64,000 nt of DNA, taken from assembly GCF_913777625.1 (NCBI RefSeq), contig NZ_CAJYTI010000020.1, forward strand, positions 310,001 through 374,000, in the 5' to 3' direction. The translations under genes and the position numbers were made by a program. The stretch's first letter is position 1. Every line of letters starts with the position of its first letter. This stretch comes from an uncultured Sphingomonas sp. (GTDB lineage Bacteria > Pseudomonadota > Alphaproteobacteria > Sphingomonadales > Sphingomonadaceae). The notes under the pieces are model-generated. The model was given only the letters and a program-made list of their open reading frames with translations. It was not told the origin of the DNA and did not search any database. Shown one piece after another: positions 51,304 to 60,232 of this stretch.

Positions 51304-52977
51304 ATGGCTGCAACCAACAGGTTCGACGCGATCGTCATCGGCTCGGGCGTCAGCGGCGGCTTTGCCGCGAAGGAACTCACCGAGAAGGGTCTTCGCGTGC
51401 TGATGCTCGATCGCGGCCGCATGGTCGAGCATGGCGAGGACTATCCGTACGACGGCAAGCCCGCCTATGACGTCCCCGCCCGCAACATCATGCCCAAGGA
51501 GCTGCAAGAGCGCGACTATTTCATCGCCAAGCGCGGCTATGTCGCGCCCAGCAACATGGGCTTCTACAACAACGACCGGCTGAACCCGTACGCGTTCGAC
51601 GAGGGCAGCAAATTCTACTGGATCCGCCCCGGCGCGGTCGGCGGCAAGTCGCTGATCTGGGGCCGCTGGAGCTTCCGCTGGGCGCCGATCGACTTCGAGG
51701 CGAACCAGCGCGAGGGCGTGGATGGCGCCTGGCCGATCGGCTATGACGACCTCGCCCCCTGGTACGCCAAGGTCGAGGACTATATCGGCGTCTCGGGCTC
51801 GCGCGAGAACCTGCCCTATCTGCCGGACAGCAACTTCCAGCCGCCGATGCCGATGAACGTCGCCGAGAAGTGGCTGAAGGAACGGCTGGAGGCGAAGTTC
51901 CCCGGCCGCAAGCTGATCCACACCCGCCTGTCCAACATGACCGAGGACAAGCCCGACCAGGGCCGCACCAAGTGCCAGTTCCGCAACCAGTGCGGCAATG
52001 GCTGCTCGTTCGGCGCCTATTTCTCGACCCAGGCGGTCACCCTCCCCGCCGCGCGCGCGACCGGCAAGCTGACGCTCCAGTCCGATGCGGTGGTGACCAA
52101 CATCGAGTATGACGCGGCGAAGAAGCGCGTCACCGGCGTGCGCTATGTCGATGCCAAGACCGGCCAGGCGCAGGTGGTGAACGCAGACCTCGTCTTCCTC
52201 TGCGCCTCGGCGATGGGATCGAACCAGATCCTGCTCAACTCGCGGCCCGCCGGCAGCGAGCGCAGCCATTTCGACAGCAGCGGCACGCTCGGCCGCTATG
52301 TGATGGATCACATCTTCCGCGTCGGCGTCGAAGGGGAGATCCCGGGCATGACCGACCTGATCGAATATGGCCGCCGCCCCGGCGGCGTCTACATCCCCCG
52401 TTTCCGCAACCTCGGCGGCGAAGAAGGCGTGGGGTTCAAGCGCGGCTATGGCTATCAGGGCAGCGCCTGGCGCGTCCCCGCGTCGCCGGTCGGCTTCGGC
52501 GCGTCGATGAAACACGCCATGCGCCAGTACGGCCCGTGGCGGTTCAGCATGGGCGCGTTCGGCGAGTGCCTGCCCTACAAGGACAATCGTGTCTCGCTCC
52601 ACCCCAGCAAGGTCGATCGCTTCGGGGTGCCGCTGATGCGCTTCGACGTCACCTTCCGCGACAACGAGCTCAAGCTGATTGCCGATGCCCGCATCCAGGG
52701 CGAGGCGATGCTGCGCGCGGCGGGCCTCCAGAACGTGAAGAGCAGCGAGGGCGACCACGTCCCCGGCGACGCGATCCACGAGATGGGCGGCGCGCGCATG
52801 GGCGCGGATCCGCGGACCTCGGTGCTCGGCAGCTTCAGCCAGGCGCATGACGCGCCCAACCTCTACGTCACCGACGGCGCGCAGATGGCCTCGGCCTCGT
52901 GCGTCAACCCGTCGCTCACCTTCATGGCGCTGACGATGCGCGCCGCAGACCATGCGGTGAAGCAGCTCCGCGCCTGA
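51304..52977 (+). CDS. GMC-family FAD oxidoreductase (probable periplasmic sugar 3-dehydrogenase)
   Basis: 557 residues, no signal peptide of its own. FAD site FDAIVIGSGVSGGFAAKEL, the flavin region AVGGKSLIWGRWS, Cys-rich CQFRNQCGNGCSFG and C-terminal HEMGGARMG and NPSLTFMALTMRAAD with the active-site His/Asn pair. It matches the FAD-dependent glucose/glucoside 3-dehydrogenase group that works with a Tat-exported small subunit and a cytochrome c, both encoded upstream. Ribosome site GGGAGAGGGAAC. Last gene of the operon, ending 15 bases from the convergent acylase gene. Confidence 0.92.
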   Translation: MAATNRFDAIVIGSGVSGGFAAKELTEKGLRVLMLDRGRMVEHGEDYPYDGKPAYDVPARNIMPKELQERDYFIAKRGYVAPSNMGFYNNDRLNPYAFDEGSKFYWIRPGAVGGKSLIWGRWSFRWAPIDFEANQREGVDGAWPIGYDDLAPWYAKVEDYIGVSGSRENLPYLPDSNFQPPMPMNVAEKWLKERLEAKFPGRKLIHTRLSNMTEDKPDQGRTKCQFRNQCGNGCSFGAYFSTQAVTLPAARATGKLTLQSDAVVTNIEYDAAKKRVTGVRYVDAKTGQAQVVNADLVFLCASAMGSNQILLNSRPAGSERSHFDSSGTLGRYVMDHIFRVGVEGEIPGMTDLIEYGRRPGGVYIPRFRNLGGEEGVGFKRGYGYQGSAWRVPASPVGFGASMKHAMRQYGPWRFSMGAFGECLPYKDNRVSLHPSKVDRFGVPLMRFDVTFRDNELKLIADARIQGEAMLRAAGLQNVKSSEGDHVPGDAIHEMGGARMGADPRTSVLGSFSQAHDAPNLYVTDGAQMASASCVNPSLTFMALTMRAADHAVKQLRA

Positions 52978-52992
52978 TGCACGCGAGCGTCG

Positions 52993-55173
52993 TTACCGGC
53001 CCGGCCGGTAGCGACGCTCGACATGCCCGGCGAGTTCGTCCGGGTAGAAATAGACTTTGCGCAGAGTGCCGCTGGCATAGCGATCAATCTGGTCGGCGAA
53101 GTGCGGCGAAGCCGGGTCGCCGCTCTGCCCGCCCGCCATCACCGCGCTGGCCGAGACGCGCGGCCCGAACGACACCACCGCGACGAAGCTGTTGCCGCTG
53201 GTGCCGTAATAGCGCTTGGTCCCCCAGGCTTTCGCTCCGAACGAGGCGAGGCTGCCCCATTGCGCCGAGGTGAACGGCACCGGCACCGAGGGCTTGGCAT
53301 CGTCGAAATGCGGCTGGAGCGCATCGTCGAGCCGTTGGAAGCGGTTGATCTGCCCCCAGGCCGTCTTCCAGCTGCCGAAATCGCGCTGCAGCCGCTCGAC
53401 CGCCGCCGACAGCGCCGCCAGACGGGTGCCTGCATCGACCTTGGCGGCGATATAGTCGGGCACGTTCATCCGCTCGGCCTGGGCAAAGCTGCCCACCTCG
53501 CGCCACAGCTGGTCGCCCCAGAACACGGCGAGGCTGGTCGCAACCGAGTCCGCACGCCAGCGATGGTCCCAGCCAGCCAGCACCGCCACGGGGTCGGCCA
53601 GCGCCGCGCGGCGCGGATCCCCTTCCGGCAGCGCACGCCACGCCGCGACCAGCTCGGGCACCAGCTTGGCGAAGGCGGGCAGATACGGATCGAACGCCGC
53701 CGCGCGCAGCCGCTCGGCCGTCCAGTCGCTCTTGCCGGTGAGCAGCAGGTCTGCATGCACGCCGCGCGCATTGCCGCCCACCTGGTCCATGTAGCGCGGA
53801 TAGTCCTTCACCTTGGGGCTGTCGGGCCCGGCGGCTTCCCACGGCCAGTCATTGGTGTTGTGCGCCCAGCCGACCTTGGGGTTGAGCACGCTCGGCAGGC
53901 TGGGGAGCGTGTGCAGCCCCTTCCAGTCGGTCGCGGGATCGCTGCCGTCGACGGGGCGGGTATAGTCGAACCGATCGTCGCGCACCGGCATGAACTGCGG
54001 CATCAGGAACGCGATCTCGCCCTTCGAATCCGCGAACAGCGTGTCGTTGGACGAATTGGCCTTGCGCTCGGCGACCTGCAGATAGCTGGCAAGATCGGTC
54101 GCCTTGGTACGCAGGAAGCTCTGCTCCAGCGCCGGCACCGGCCGCCACATCAACGCGGTGGCGATCCAGCGCCCGTGCTTCGCCGCGACGATCGGCCCGT
54201 GATGCGTGCGCCAGGTGGTGAAGCGCCGCTCGCCCATCGTGCTGTCCGGCTTGCGATAGCGCAGCGTCACCTCACGCGCCGCTACCGGACGCATCTCGCT
54301 GCCATAGCGATAGGCCCAGCCCTGCCCCGCCCGCACGATCCGCTCGGCAAAGGCATCGACATTGTCGACCGTGGACGAGGTGTGCATCCACCCCGCCTGC
54401 GCGTTGAAGCCCTGATAGATGAAGAACTGCCCCCAGGTGCTCGCGCCGTACGCGTTCAGCCCCTGCTCGCTGGTCACCTGCGCCTCGGAGCGGAAATAGA
54501 AGCTGGTGTGCGGGTTGATCAGCAGCAGCGCATGGCCATCCACCGTCAGCTTCGGCGCGATCGCGATGCCGTTGGAGCCGCTGGGCTCGCGCGGCACATT
54601 GCCCTGCTCCTCGGGCGTCGGCGGAGTGGGCGTGCCGTAGAAAGTCTTGAGGTCGCTCAGCGATATACGCTCGATATCGCCGCCGATGCTCCCCTCGGTG
54701 AAGCTCAGCGCCATCCACGGCTCGAAGCGGGCGAGCACCTTGGGCCTCACCTGCGGATGCGTCGCCAGATAGAAGTTCAGGCCGTCCGCCCAGGCCTGCA
54801 TCAGCGCCTGCAGCCACGCCGGACTGCGGGAATAGCCCCGCTTCAGTTCCTCCGGATCGACATACAGCCGCTGGCGCAGATCGGCCCAGAGCGCGCCCTC
54901 GCCTTCCGCCTCGGCAGTGCGGCCGAGCGCGGTCAGGTAATTCGCCTCGATCCGACTGAAATCATCCTCGGCCTGGGCATAGATCATGCCGAACACGGCG
55001 TCGGCGTCGCTATTGCCGCGGATATGGGGCACGCCCCAATCGTCGCGGGTAATCGTCACGCGGGCCGCCTGCGCCTGCCACCGGGCGCGCTCCGGATCCG
55101 GCGCGGCAGCGGTCGCCCCGAACAAGGCCAGCAACAGCAGCGGATTGCGCGCACGGCGGATCAGCGTATCCAT
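52993..55173 (-). CDS. Penicillin acylase-family Ntn hydrolase
   Basis: 726 residues: signal sequence (PLLLLALFGATAAA), alpha chain to about 199, then the autocatalytic cleavage and nucleophile site PSGSNGIAIAP (Ser200), beta chain to the end. Family motifs DDWGVPHIRGNSDADAVFGMIYAQAEDDF and GWAHNTNDWPWEAAG are clear. Periplasmic amide hydrolase; substrates in the family range from beta-lactams to acyl-homoserine lactones and N-acyl amino acids, so quorum quenching is possible but not shown. Divergent from the amidohydrolase with only 27 bases between starts. Confidence 0.92.
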   Translation of the reverse strand: MDTLIRRARNPLLLLALFGATAAAPDPERARWQAQAARVTITRDDWGVPHIRGNSDADAVFGMIYAQAEDDFSRIEANYLTALGRTAEAEGEGALWADLRQRLYVDPEELKRGYSRSPAWLQALMQAWADGLNFYLATHPQVRPKVLARFEPWMALSFTEGSIGGDIERISLSDLKTFYGTPTPPTPEEQGNVPREPSGSNGIAIAPKLTVDGHALLLINPHTSFYFRSEAQVTSEQGLNAYGASTWGQFFIYQGFNAQAGWMHTSSTVDNVDAFAERIVRAGQGWAYRYGSEMRPVAAREVTLRYRKPDSTMGERRFTTWRTHHGPIVAAKHGRWIATALMWRPVPALEQSFLRTKATDLASYLQVAERKANSSNDTLFADSKGEIAFLMPQFMPVRDDRFDYTRPVDGSDPATDWKGLHTLPSLPSVLNPKVGWAHNTNDWPWEAAGPDSPKVKDYPRYMDQVGGNARGVHADLLLTGKSDWTAERLRAAAFDPYLPAFAKLVPELVAAWRALPEGDPRRAALADPVAVLAGWDHRWRADSVATSLAVFWGDQLWREVGSFAQAERMNVPDYIAAKVDAGTRLAALSAAVERLQRDFGSWKTAWGQINRFQRLDDALQPHFDDAKPSVPVPFTSAQWGSLASFGAKAWGTKRYYGTSGNSFVAVVSFGPRVSASAVMAGGQSGDPASPHFADQIDRYASGTLRKVYFYPDELAGHVERRYRPGR

Positions 55174-55200
55174 GGCGCGAGACTAGAAGAGGGGGAGCAG

Positions 55201-56481
55201 ATGGCCAAGCACTGGTTCGCGGTCCTCGCCGCGCTGGCACTGGGCGGCACGGCGACGGCGCAGCAGGCGGAACCTGCCGCCCTCCTGCTCAAGCCCGCCG
55301 CGGTGTTCGACGGCATGGACGGCCAGAGCCATGCCGGCTGGCAGGTGCTGGTCCGCGGCGACCGGATCGTCGCGGTCGGTCCCAATCTCCCCGCCCCCGC
55401 CGACGCGAAGGTGATCCCGCTCGACGGCGATACGCTGATGCCCGGCATGATCGAGGGCCACGCGCACCTCTTTCTCCACCCGTATAACGAGACGAGCTGG
55501 GACGATCAGGTGCTGCACGAGCCGCTCGCGCTGCGCACCGCCCGCGCGGTTGCGCAGGCCCGTGCGACGCTGCACGCCGGCTTCACCAGCCTGCGCGATC
55601 TCGGCACCGAGGGCGCCGGCTATGCCGATGTCGGGCTCAAGGCGGCGATCGACCAGGGCATCGTCGAGGGGCCGCGCCTGCAGGTGGCGACCCGCGCCAT
55701 CGTCGCGCTCGGTGCCTATGGGCCGAAAGGGTTCGAGCCGGGCGTCGAGGTGCCGCAGGGCGCCGAGGAAGTCTCCGGCCCCGAGCAGATCGTCGCCGCC
55801 GTCCGCCGACAGATCGCCGCGGGCGCCGACTGGATCAAGCTCTACGCCGATTATCGCTGGCGCCCCGGCGAGGACAGCCGCCCGACGCTCAGCCTGGAAG
55901 AAATGAAGGCCGCCGTCGCCGCCGCGCACGATGCCGGCCGCCCGGTCGCGGTGCACGCCGCCACTGCGGAAGGCATGCGCCGCGCGATCGAAGCCGGCGT
56001 CGACACGATCGAGCATGGCTATGGCGGCACGGCCGCGATCTTCGCCGCGATGGCCGCAAAGAAAATCGCCCTTTGCCCGACCCTTGCCGCCTCGGATGCA
56101 ACCTCGCGCTATCGCGGCTGGAACGGTGCGGAGCCTGCGCCTGCCGCCGTCCGCCTCAATCGCGAGAGCTTCCGGCTGGCGCTGAAGGCGGGCGTGCCGA
56201 TCTGCATGGGCGGCGATGTCGGCGTGTTCGCGCATGGCGACAATGCCCGCGAGATGGTGCTGCTGGCGGCCTCGGGCATGCGTCCGGCAGACGTGCTGCT
56301 GGCCGCCACCTCGGGCAATGCCCGCTGGTCCGGCCAGGCCGAACGGCTGGGGGCGATCAAATCGGGCCTGCTTGCCGATCTCGTCGCCGTGACAGGCGAT
56401 CCCACCCGCGACATCGAGGCGATACACGCCGTCCGCTTCGTCATGAAGGGGGGCAAGGTGGTGGTGCCGACAACGGGGTGA
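55201..56481 (+). CDS. Exported metal-dependent amidohydrolase (imidazolonepropionase/prolidase-like)
   Basis: 426 residues with a signal peptide (WFAVLAALALGGTATAQ). Amidohydrolase metal motif EGHAHLF (His87, His89), WIKLYADY with the likely carboxylated Lys, VAVHAATAEG, IEHGYGG and the Asp of GGDVGVF. Members in this exported group are Xaa-Pro or N-acyl amino acid dipeptidases. GAGGGGGAGCAG precedes the ATG. With the divergent acylase it may break down an N-acylated or peptide substrate in the periplasm. Confidence 0.88.
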   Translation: MAKHWFAVLAALALGGTATAQQAEPAALLLKPAAVFDGMDGQSHAGWQVLVRGDRIVAVGPNLPAPADAKVIPLDGDTLMPGMIEGHAHLFLHPYNETSWDDQVLHEPLALRTARAVAQARATLHAGFTSLRDLGTEGAGYADVGLKAAIDQGIVEGPRLQVATRAIVALGAYGPKGFEPGVEVPQGAEEVSGPEQIVAAVRRQIAAGADWIKLYADYRWRPGEDSRPTLSLEEMKAAVAAAHDAGRPVAVHAATAEGMRRAIEAGVDTIEHGYGGTAAIFAAMAAKKIALCPTLAASDATSRYRGWNGAEPAPAAVRLNRESFRLALKAGVPICMGGDVGVFAHGDNAREMVLLAASGMRPADVLLAATSGNARWSGQAERLGAIKSGLLADLVAVTGDPTRDIEAIHAVRFVMKGGKVVVPTTG

Positions 56482-56567
56482 ACGGATCGCCGCCGCGTGC
56501 GCGCGTCCCTTCTACGTGCCCCCGGGGCAGGCGATGCCATGACCACGCAAACCGCTAGGTGCCCGAT

Positions 56568-57458
56568 ATGACCCTCGAACAGCTCCGCATTTTCGTCGCT
56601 GTGGCCGAACGCGAGCACATGACGCGGGCGGCGGAGGCGGTCGGCGTCACCCAGTCCGCCGCCTCCGCCGCCATCGCGACGCTTGAGGCTCGGCACGACA
56701 TCAAGCTGTTCCACCGCGTCGGTCGCGGCATCGAGCTGACCGATGCCGGCCGCTTTTTCCTAGGCGAAGCGCGCGCCGTCCTCGCCCGAGCGGCGGAAGC
56801 CCAGCTGGCGCTCGGCGAATATGCCGGGTTGAAGCGGGGCCATCTTCGGCTCGTCGCCAGCCAGACGATTGCCGCCTATTGGCTGCCCGAGCGGCTCGCC
56901 GCCTTCCATCGCCGCTATCCCGATATCGAATTGTCCGTCGCCATCGCCAATACCGAAGGAGCCGCGCACAGCGTCCGCGATGGTGACGCCGAGCTGGGCT
57001 TCGTCGAAGGTGCCGTCGACGAGCCGTCGCTCGCCCACTGGAAGGTTGGCGAAGACCATCTGTTGCTGGTCAGCGCCACGCCGGCGGAAGCGATCACCAA
57101 CGCCTGGCTGGCCGCCGCGCCCTGGGTGATGCGCGAGCCTGGCTCCGGCACCCGTTCGACCTGCGAAGCCGCGATCCGGGACCGGGGATTGGACCCGCGC
57201 GACCTCAATGTCGTGCTGACCCTGCCGTCCAATGAGTCGGTGCTCGCCGCCGTCCGCGCGGGTGTCGGCGCGGCGATGCTGTCGCAGTTGGTCGTCCTGC
57301 CGCTCCTGGAAGCACGCGCATTGTTCGCCCTGCCCTTCGCGCTACCGCCGCGCCGCTTTCATGGTCTGCGGCAGAAGGAACGGTATCGCAGCAAGGCCGC
57401 CGACGCCTTGCTCGACGTCCTTGCGAGCTTCGACGTGCAGCCCGAATGGGTAATCTAA
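56568..57458 (+). CDS. LysR-family regulator (probable regulator of the adjacent YeiH)
   Basis: 296 residues from ATG 56568 (AGGTG upstream; a GTG at 56559 is the alternative). LysR helix-turn-helix MTLEQLRIFVAVAEREHMTRAAEAVGVTQSAASAAIATLE, then a two-lobe effector domain (HLRLVASQTIAAYWLPERLAAFHRRYPDIEL...). It resembles the CysB/YeiE branch. It precedes the YeiH-family gene by 204 bases on the same strand, the familiar yeiE-yeiH-like pairing, so it probably senses a sulfur oxyanion or related signal. Confidence 0.88.
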   Translation: MTLEQLRIFVAVAEREHMTRAAEAVGVTQSAASAAIATLEARHDIKLFHRVGRGIELTDAGRFFLGEARAVLARAAEAQLALGEYAGLKRGHLRLVASQTIAAYWLPERLAAFHRRYPDIELSVAIANTEGAAHSVRDGDAELGFVEGAVDEPSLAHWKVGEDHLLLVSATPAEAITNAWLAAAPWVMREPGSGTRSTCEAAIRDRGLDPRDLNVVLTLPSNESVLAAVRAGVGAAMLSQLVVLPLLEARALFALPFALPPRRFHGLRQKERYRSKAADALLDVLASFDVQPEWVI

Positions 57459-57662
57459 TCGCCATTGGTGATCGGATTGAAGGCGGCCGCCCCCCTAACT
57501 GAACGACATCTTCCTGGACGTTTGTGGAGTTTGTGCAGCATCGCCTGGGCGCGGTGATGAAACGCGCGGACCAATAACATTGGACGATCAGAACCATATG
57601 GATTGATCGTTGGAATGATCGGTAAGCCCCGTCGCATCTGTGTCTCACCAAGGAGACACGAA

Positions 57663-58745
57663 GTGACTGCGCAGAGCCTGCCCCGCCGCCCCGACCTGCC
57701 CGGCAGCACCGTTTTGCCCGGCCTCGCGCTTTGCCTTGCCGTGACCGGCGCTGCCTTCGTCCTGCAGCGGATCGAAGAGGCGGTGTTCGGACGCGCCTGG
57801 CTGGAAGCGTTGGTCCTTGCCATCCTGATCGGCACGGCGGTGCGTACCGCCTGGACGCCGGACAGGCGCTGGTTCCCGGGCATCCGCTTCAGCGCCAAGT
57901 TCCTGCTGGAACTCGCGGTGGTCCTGCTCGGCGCCTCGGTGAGCGCCGCGACGATCCTCGCCGCCGGCCCGGGCCTGTTGTTCGGGATCGCGGGCGTGGT
58001 CTGCGTGGCGATCACCAGCAGCTATCTGATCGGCCGAATGCTGCGGCTGCCAAAGCGCATGGCCCTGCTCGTCGCCTGCGGCAATTCGATCTGCGGCAAC
58101 TCAGCGATCGCGGCGGTGGCGCCGGTGATCGGCGCGGACGGCGACGACGTTGCGGCCTCGATCGGCTTCACGGCCGTACTCGGCGTAGTGGTCGTCCTGT
58201 CGCTGCCGCTGCTCGCCTTCGGCCTTCGTCTTAGCGGCCACCAGTTCGGCGCACTTGCCGGCCTCACCGTCTATGCGGTGCCGCAGGTGATCGCCGCGGC
58301 TGCGCCCGGGGGTGCGGCCGCCGTCCAGATGGGCACGCTGGTGAAGCTGGTGCGGGTGCTGATGCTTGGCCCGGTCTGCCTGGTCCTGTCGCTCGTCGCG
58401 CCTGCGCTGCGGGCGGAAGCCGATGAACGCCCCCCGCACGTCACCGCTGGAGAGCGCCCTGCCCGTGGCCGGCCGGCGCGGCACCACCTGGTGCCCTGGT
58501 TCATCCTCGGGTTCCTCGGCCTGGTGGCTTTGCGTTCCTTCGGCCTGATCCCGCATGCGGCGCTGGCCCCGGCGAACGATATCGCCACGCTGCTGACCGT
58601 CGTCTCGATGGCGGCACTCGGTCTGGGGGTCGATGTTCGCACCGTCGCCCATGCCGGCGGCCGAGTGAGCGCGGCCGTGATTCTCTCGCTACTCGTGCTC
58701 GGGGCGATCAGCCTCGGCCTCATCCACCTGCTGGCGCTGGCCTGA
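57663..58745 (+). CDS. YeiH/UPF0324-family membrane transporter (putative sulfate/sulfite exporter)
   Basis: 360 residues from GTG 57663 (AAGGAG 8 bases upstream). About ten membrane helices, with the family core LLELAVVLLGASVSAATILAAG, ACGNSICGNSAIAAVAPVIGA and GLTVYAVPQVIAAAAPGGAAA, and C-terminal LGLGVDVRTVAHAGG. Family members are proposed anion exporters (sulfate, taurine-linked sulfite, 2-oxoacid) in the inner membrane. Regulator gene immediately upstream. Confidence 0.9.
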   Translation: MTAQSLPRRPDLPGSTVLPGLALCLAVTGAAFVLQRIEEAVFGRAWLEALVLAILIGTAVRTAWTPDRRWFPGIRFSAKFLLELAVVLLGASVSAATILAAGPGLLFGIAGVVCVAITSSYLIGRMLRLPKRMALLVACGNSICGNSAIAAVAPVIGADGDDVAASIGFTAVLGVVVVLSLPLLAFGLRLSGHQFGALAGLTVYAVPQVIAAAAPGGAAAVQMGTLVKLVRVLMLGPVCLVLSLVAPALRAEADERPPHVTAGERPARGRPARHHLVPWFILGFLGLVALRSFGLIPHAALAPANDIATLLTVVSMAALGLGVDVRTVAHAGGRVSAAVILSLLVLGAISLGLIHLLALA

Positions 58746-58945
58746 CGTTCATGGTCCGCTTCGACACCCCCATGCCGTAGCGTCGCCTGCCCAACCTCCA
58801 GTGTATGCCGATAGGCGCAAGCTCAGCGCCCCGACGCTAGGCAGCAGTGTGGACCGGCAGTTTACAACTCACCCGGCGGCGGAGGCCCGGAAAGCGCACC
58901 ACAGACCTGCCCCACACGAAGCGAAAACTTCGGGGTAGGAGACTG
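58746..58945. other. Intergenic region between yeiH-like gene and tRNA-Gln
   Basis: No gene seen. It contains a hairpin-prone stretch CGAAGCGAAAACTTCG at 58918-58933 (minus-strand transcript downstream of the tRNA), which may be its transcription end, but no T tract follows. Confidence 0.4.
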
Positions 58946-58962
58946 AGGCAACGATTTTTGGG
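58946..58962 (+). repeat. Inverted copy of the tRNA-Gln anticodon arm in its 3' trailer
   Basis: AGGCAACGATTTTTGGG (plus strand) equals the tRNA's AGGCAACGGTTTTTGGT at 15 of 17 bases in the opposite orientation (59006-59022). In the tRNA transcript the trailer therefore reads CCCAAAAATCGTTGCCT and can pair with the D-stem edge, anticodon stem and UUG anticodon over 16 consecutive bases, one a G-U. Confidence 0.7.
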
Positions 58963-58967
58963 AAAAC

Positions 58968-59042
58968 TGGCTGGGGCGGGAGGATTCGAACCTCCGAATG
59001 ACGGTACCAAAAACCGTTGCCTTACCACTTGGCGACGCCCCA
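58968..59042 (-). tRNA. tRNA-Gln (anticodon TTG)
   Basis: On the minus strand the cloverleaf reads TGGGGCG acceptor, anticodon loop with TTTTGGT (anticodon TTG), T-arm GGAGGTTCGAATCCTCC, acceptor closing CGCCCCA, discriminator G and an encoded CCA. All stems pair. It stands alone, just downstream of ilvE on the same strand (23 bases). Confidence 0.96.
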
Positions 59043-59065
59043 ACGGGAAGCGGGCTTATAGAGCC

Positions 59066-60163
59066 TCAGAAGAGGCGTTCAAGCCATCCGTGCGAGTCTG
59101 CCGCCGTTCCGCGCTGAATTCCCACCAGCTGCTCGCGCAGCCGCTCGGTCAGCAGGCCCGGGCCGCCATTGCCGATCTGGAAGTCGAAGCCGGCCCCGCG
59201 GACCGCACCGATCGGCGTGACCACCGCGGCGGTGCCGCAGGCGAACGCCTCGCGCAGGCGGCCGCTCTTGGCGTCCTCGCGCCACTGGTCGATCGAATAG
59301 CGTTCCTCGCGGACGTCCACCCCGGCATCCCGCGCCAGCGTGATCAGCGAGTCGCGGGTGATGCCCGGCAGGATCGTGCCCGAGAGCGGCGGGGTGGAGA
59401 TGCTGCCGTCGTCGAACACGAAGAACACGTTCATGCCCCCCAGTTCCTCGACATAGCGGTTCTCGACCGCGTCGAGGAACACCACCTGGTCGCAGCCCTG
59501 GCGGATCGCCTCGGCCTGGGCGACGAGGCTCGCGGCATAGTTGCCGCCGCACTTGGCCGCCCCCGTGCCGCCCGGCGCCGCGCGGGTATAGTGATCGGAC
59601 ACCCACAGGGTCACCGACGGCGCGCCGCCCTTGAAATAGGCGCCCGCCGGCGAGGCGATGACGAGGTAGAGATATTCGCTCGCCGGCTTGACCCCGAGGA
59701 AGGTCTCGCTCGCGAACATGAAGGGGCGGAGATACAGCGCGGCGCCCTCGCTTTCCGGGATCCAGTCGCGATCGGCCTTCACCAGTTCGCGGATCGAGGC
59801 GAGGAACAGTTCCTCCGGCAGCGGCGTCATCGCCATGCGCTCGGCCGATTCGCGGAAGCGGCGGGCATTCTCGCCCGGGCGGAACAGCCCCGCGCCGCCA
59901 TCGGGCAGGCGATAGGCCTTCAGCCCCTCGAAAATCTCCTGCGCATAGTGGAGCACCGCGCAGGCCGGATCGATCTGGAGCGGCGCATAGGGCTGGATGC
60001 GCGCATCGTGCCAGCCCTTGTCGGCCGAATAGCGGATCACCGCCATGTGATCGGTGAATACCTTGCCGAAGCCGGGATTCGCGAGGATCGTCGCGCGCTC
60101 GTCGCCGGTGCGCGGATTGGTGTGGGCCTCGAATTCGAAATCCAGGATCGTCGCGTCTTCCAT
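59066..60163 (-). CDS. ilvE: Branched-chain amino acid aminotransferase
   Basis: Last step of Leu/Ile/Val synthesis (PLP class IV). ATG 60163 preferred over GTG 60166. 365 residues: HYAQEIFEGLKAYRLPDGG near the N-terminus, LYLRPFMFASE, the PLP Lys in GTGAAKCGGNYAASLVAQ, and the substrate/cofactor motif SGTILPGITRDSLITLA. Divergent from the MarR gene with 69 bases between. Confidence 0.96.
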   Translation of the reverse strand: MEDATILDFEFEAHTNPRTGDERATILANPGFGKVFTDHMAVIRYSADKGWHDARIQPYAPLQIDPACAVLHYAQEIFEGLKAYRLPDGGAGLFRPGENARRFRESAERMAMTPLPEELFLASIRELVKADRDWIPESEGAALYLRPFMFASETFLGVKPASEYLYLVIASPAGAYFKGGAPSVTLWVSDHYTRAAPGGTGAAKCGGNYAASLVAQAEAIRQGCDQVVFLDAVENRYVEELGGMNVFFVFDDGSISTPPLSGTILPGITRDSLITLARDAGVDVREERYSIDQWREDAKSGRLREAFACGTAAVVTPIGAVRGAGFDFQIGNGGPGLLTERLREQLVGIQRGTAADSHGWLERLF

Positions 60164-60232
60164 CACTCGGTCTTTCTCGTCCCCAGAGCCTCGGGTTGCG
60201 CAGGACTAGGCGCGGTGGCAGAAACGGTCAAC

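Noticed and set aside
53023..56481. Open frame of 1152 codons continuing upstream of the amidohydrolase
   Set aside because: The part before 55201 is antisense to the acylase gene; the signal peptide and ribosome site place the real start at 55201.
58946..59042. tRNA-Gln and its inverted copy as a phage/island attachment site
   Set aside because: att sites would be direct repeats at the tRNA 3' end; this copy is inverted, matches the anticodon arm, and there is no integrase or island on either side.
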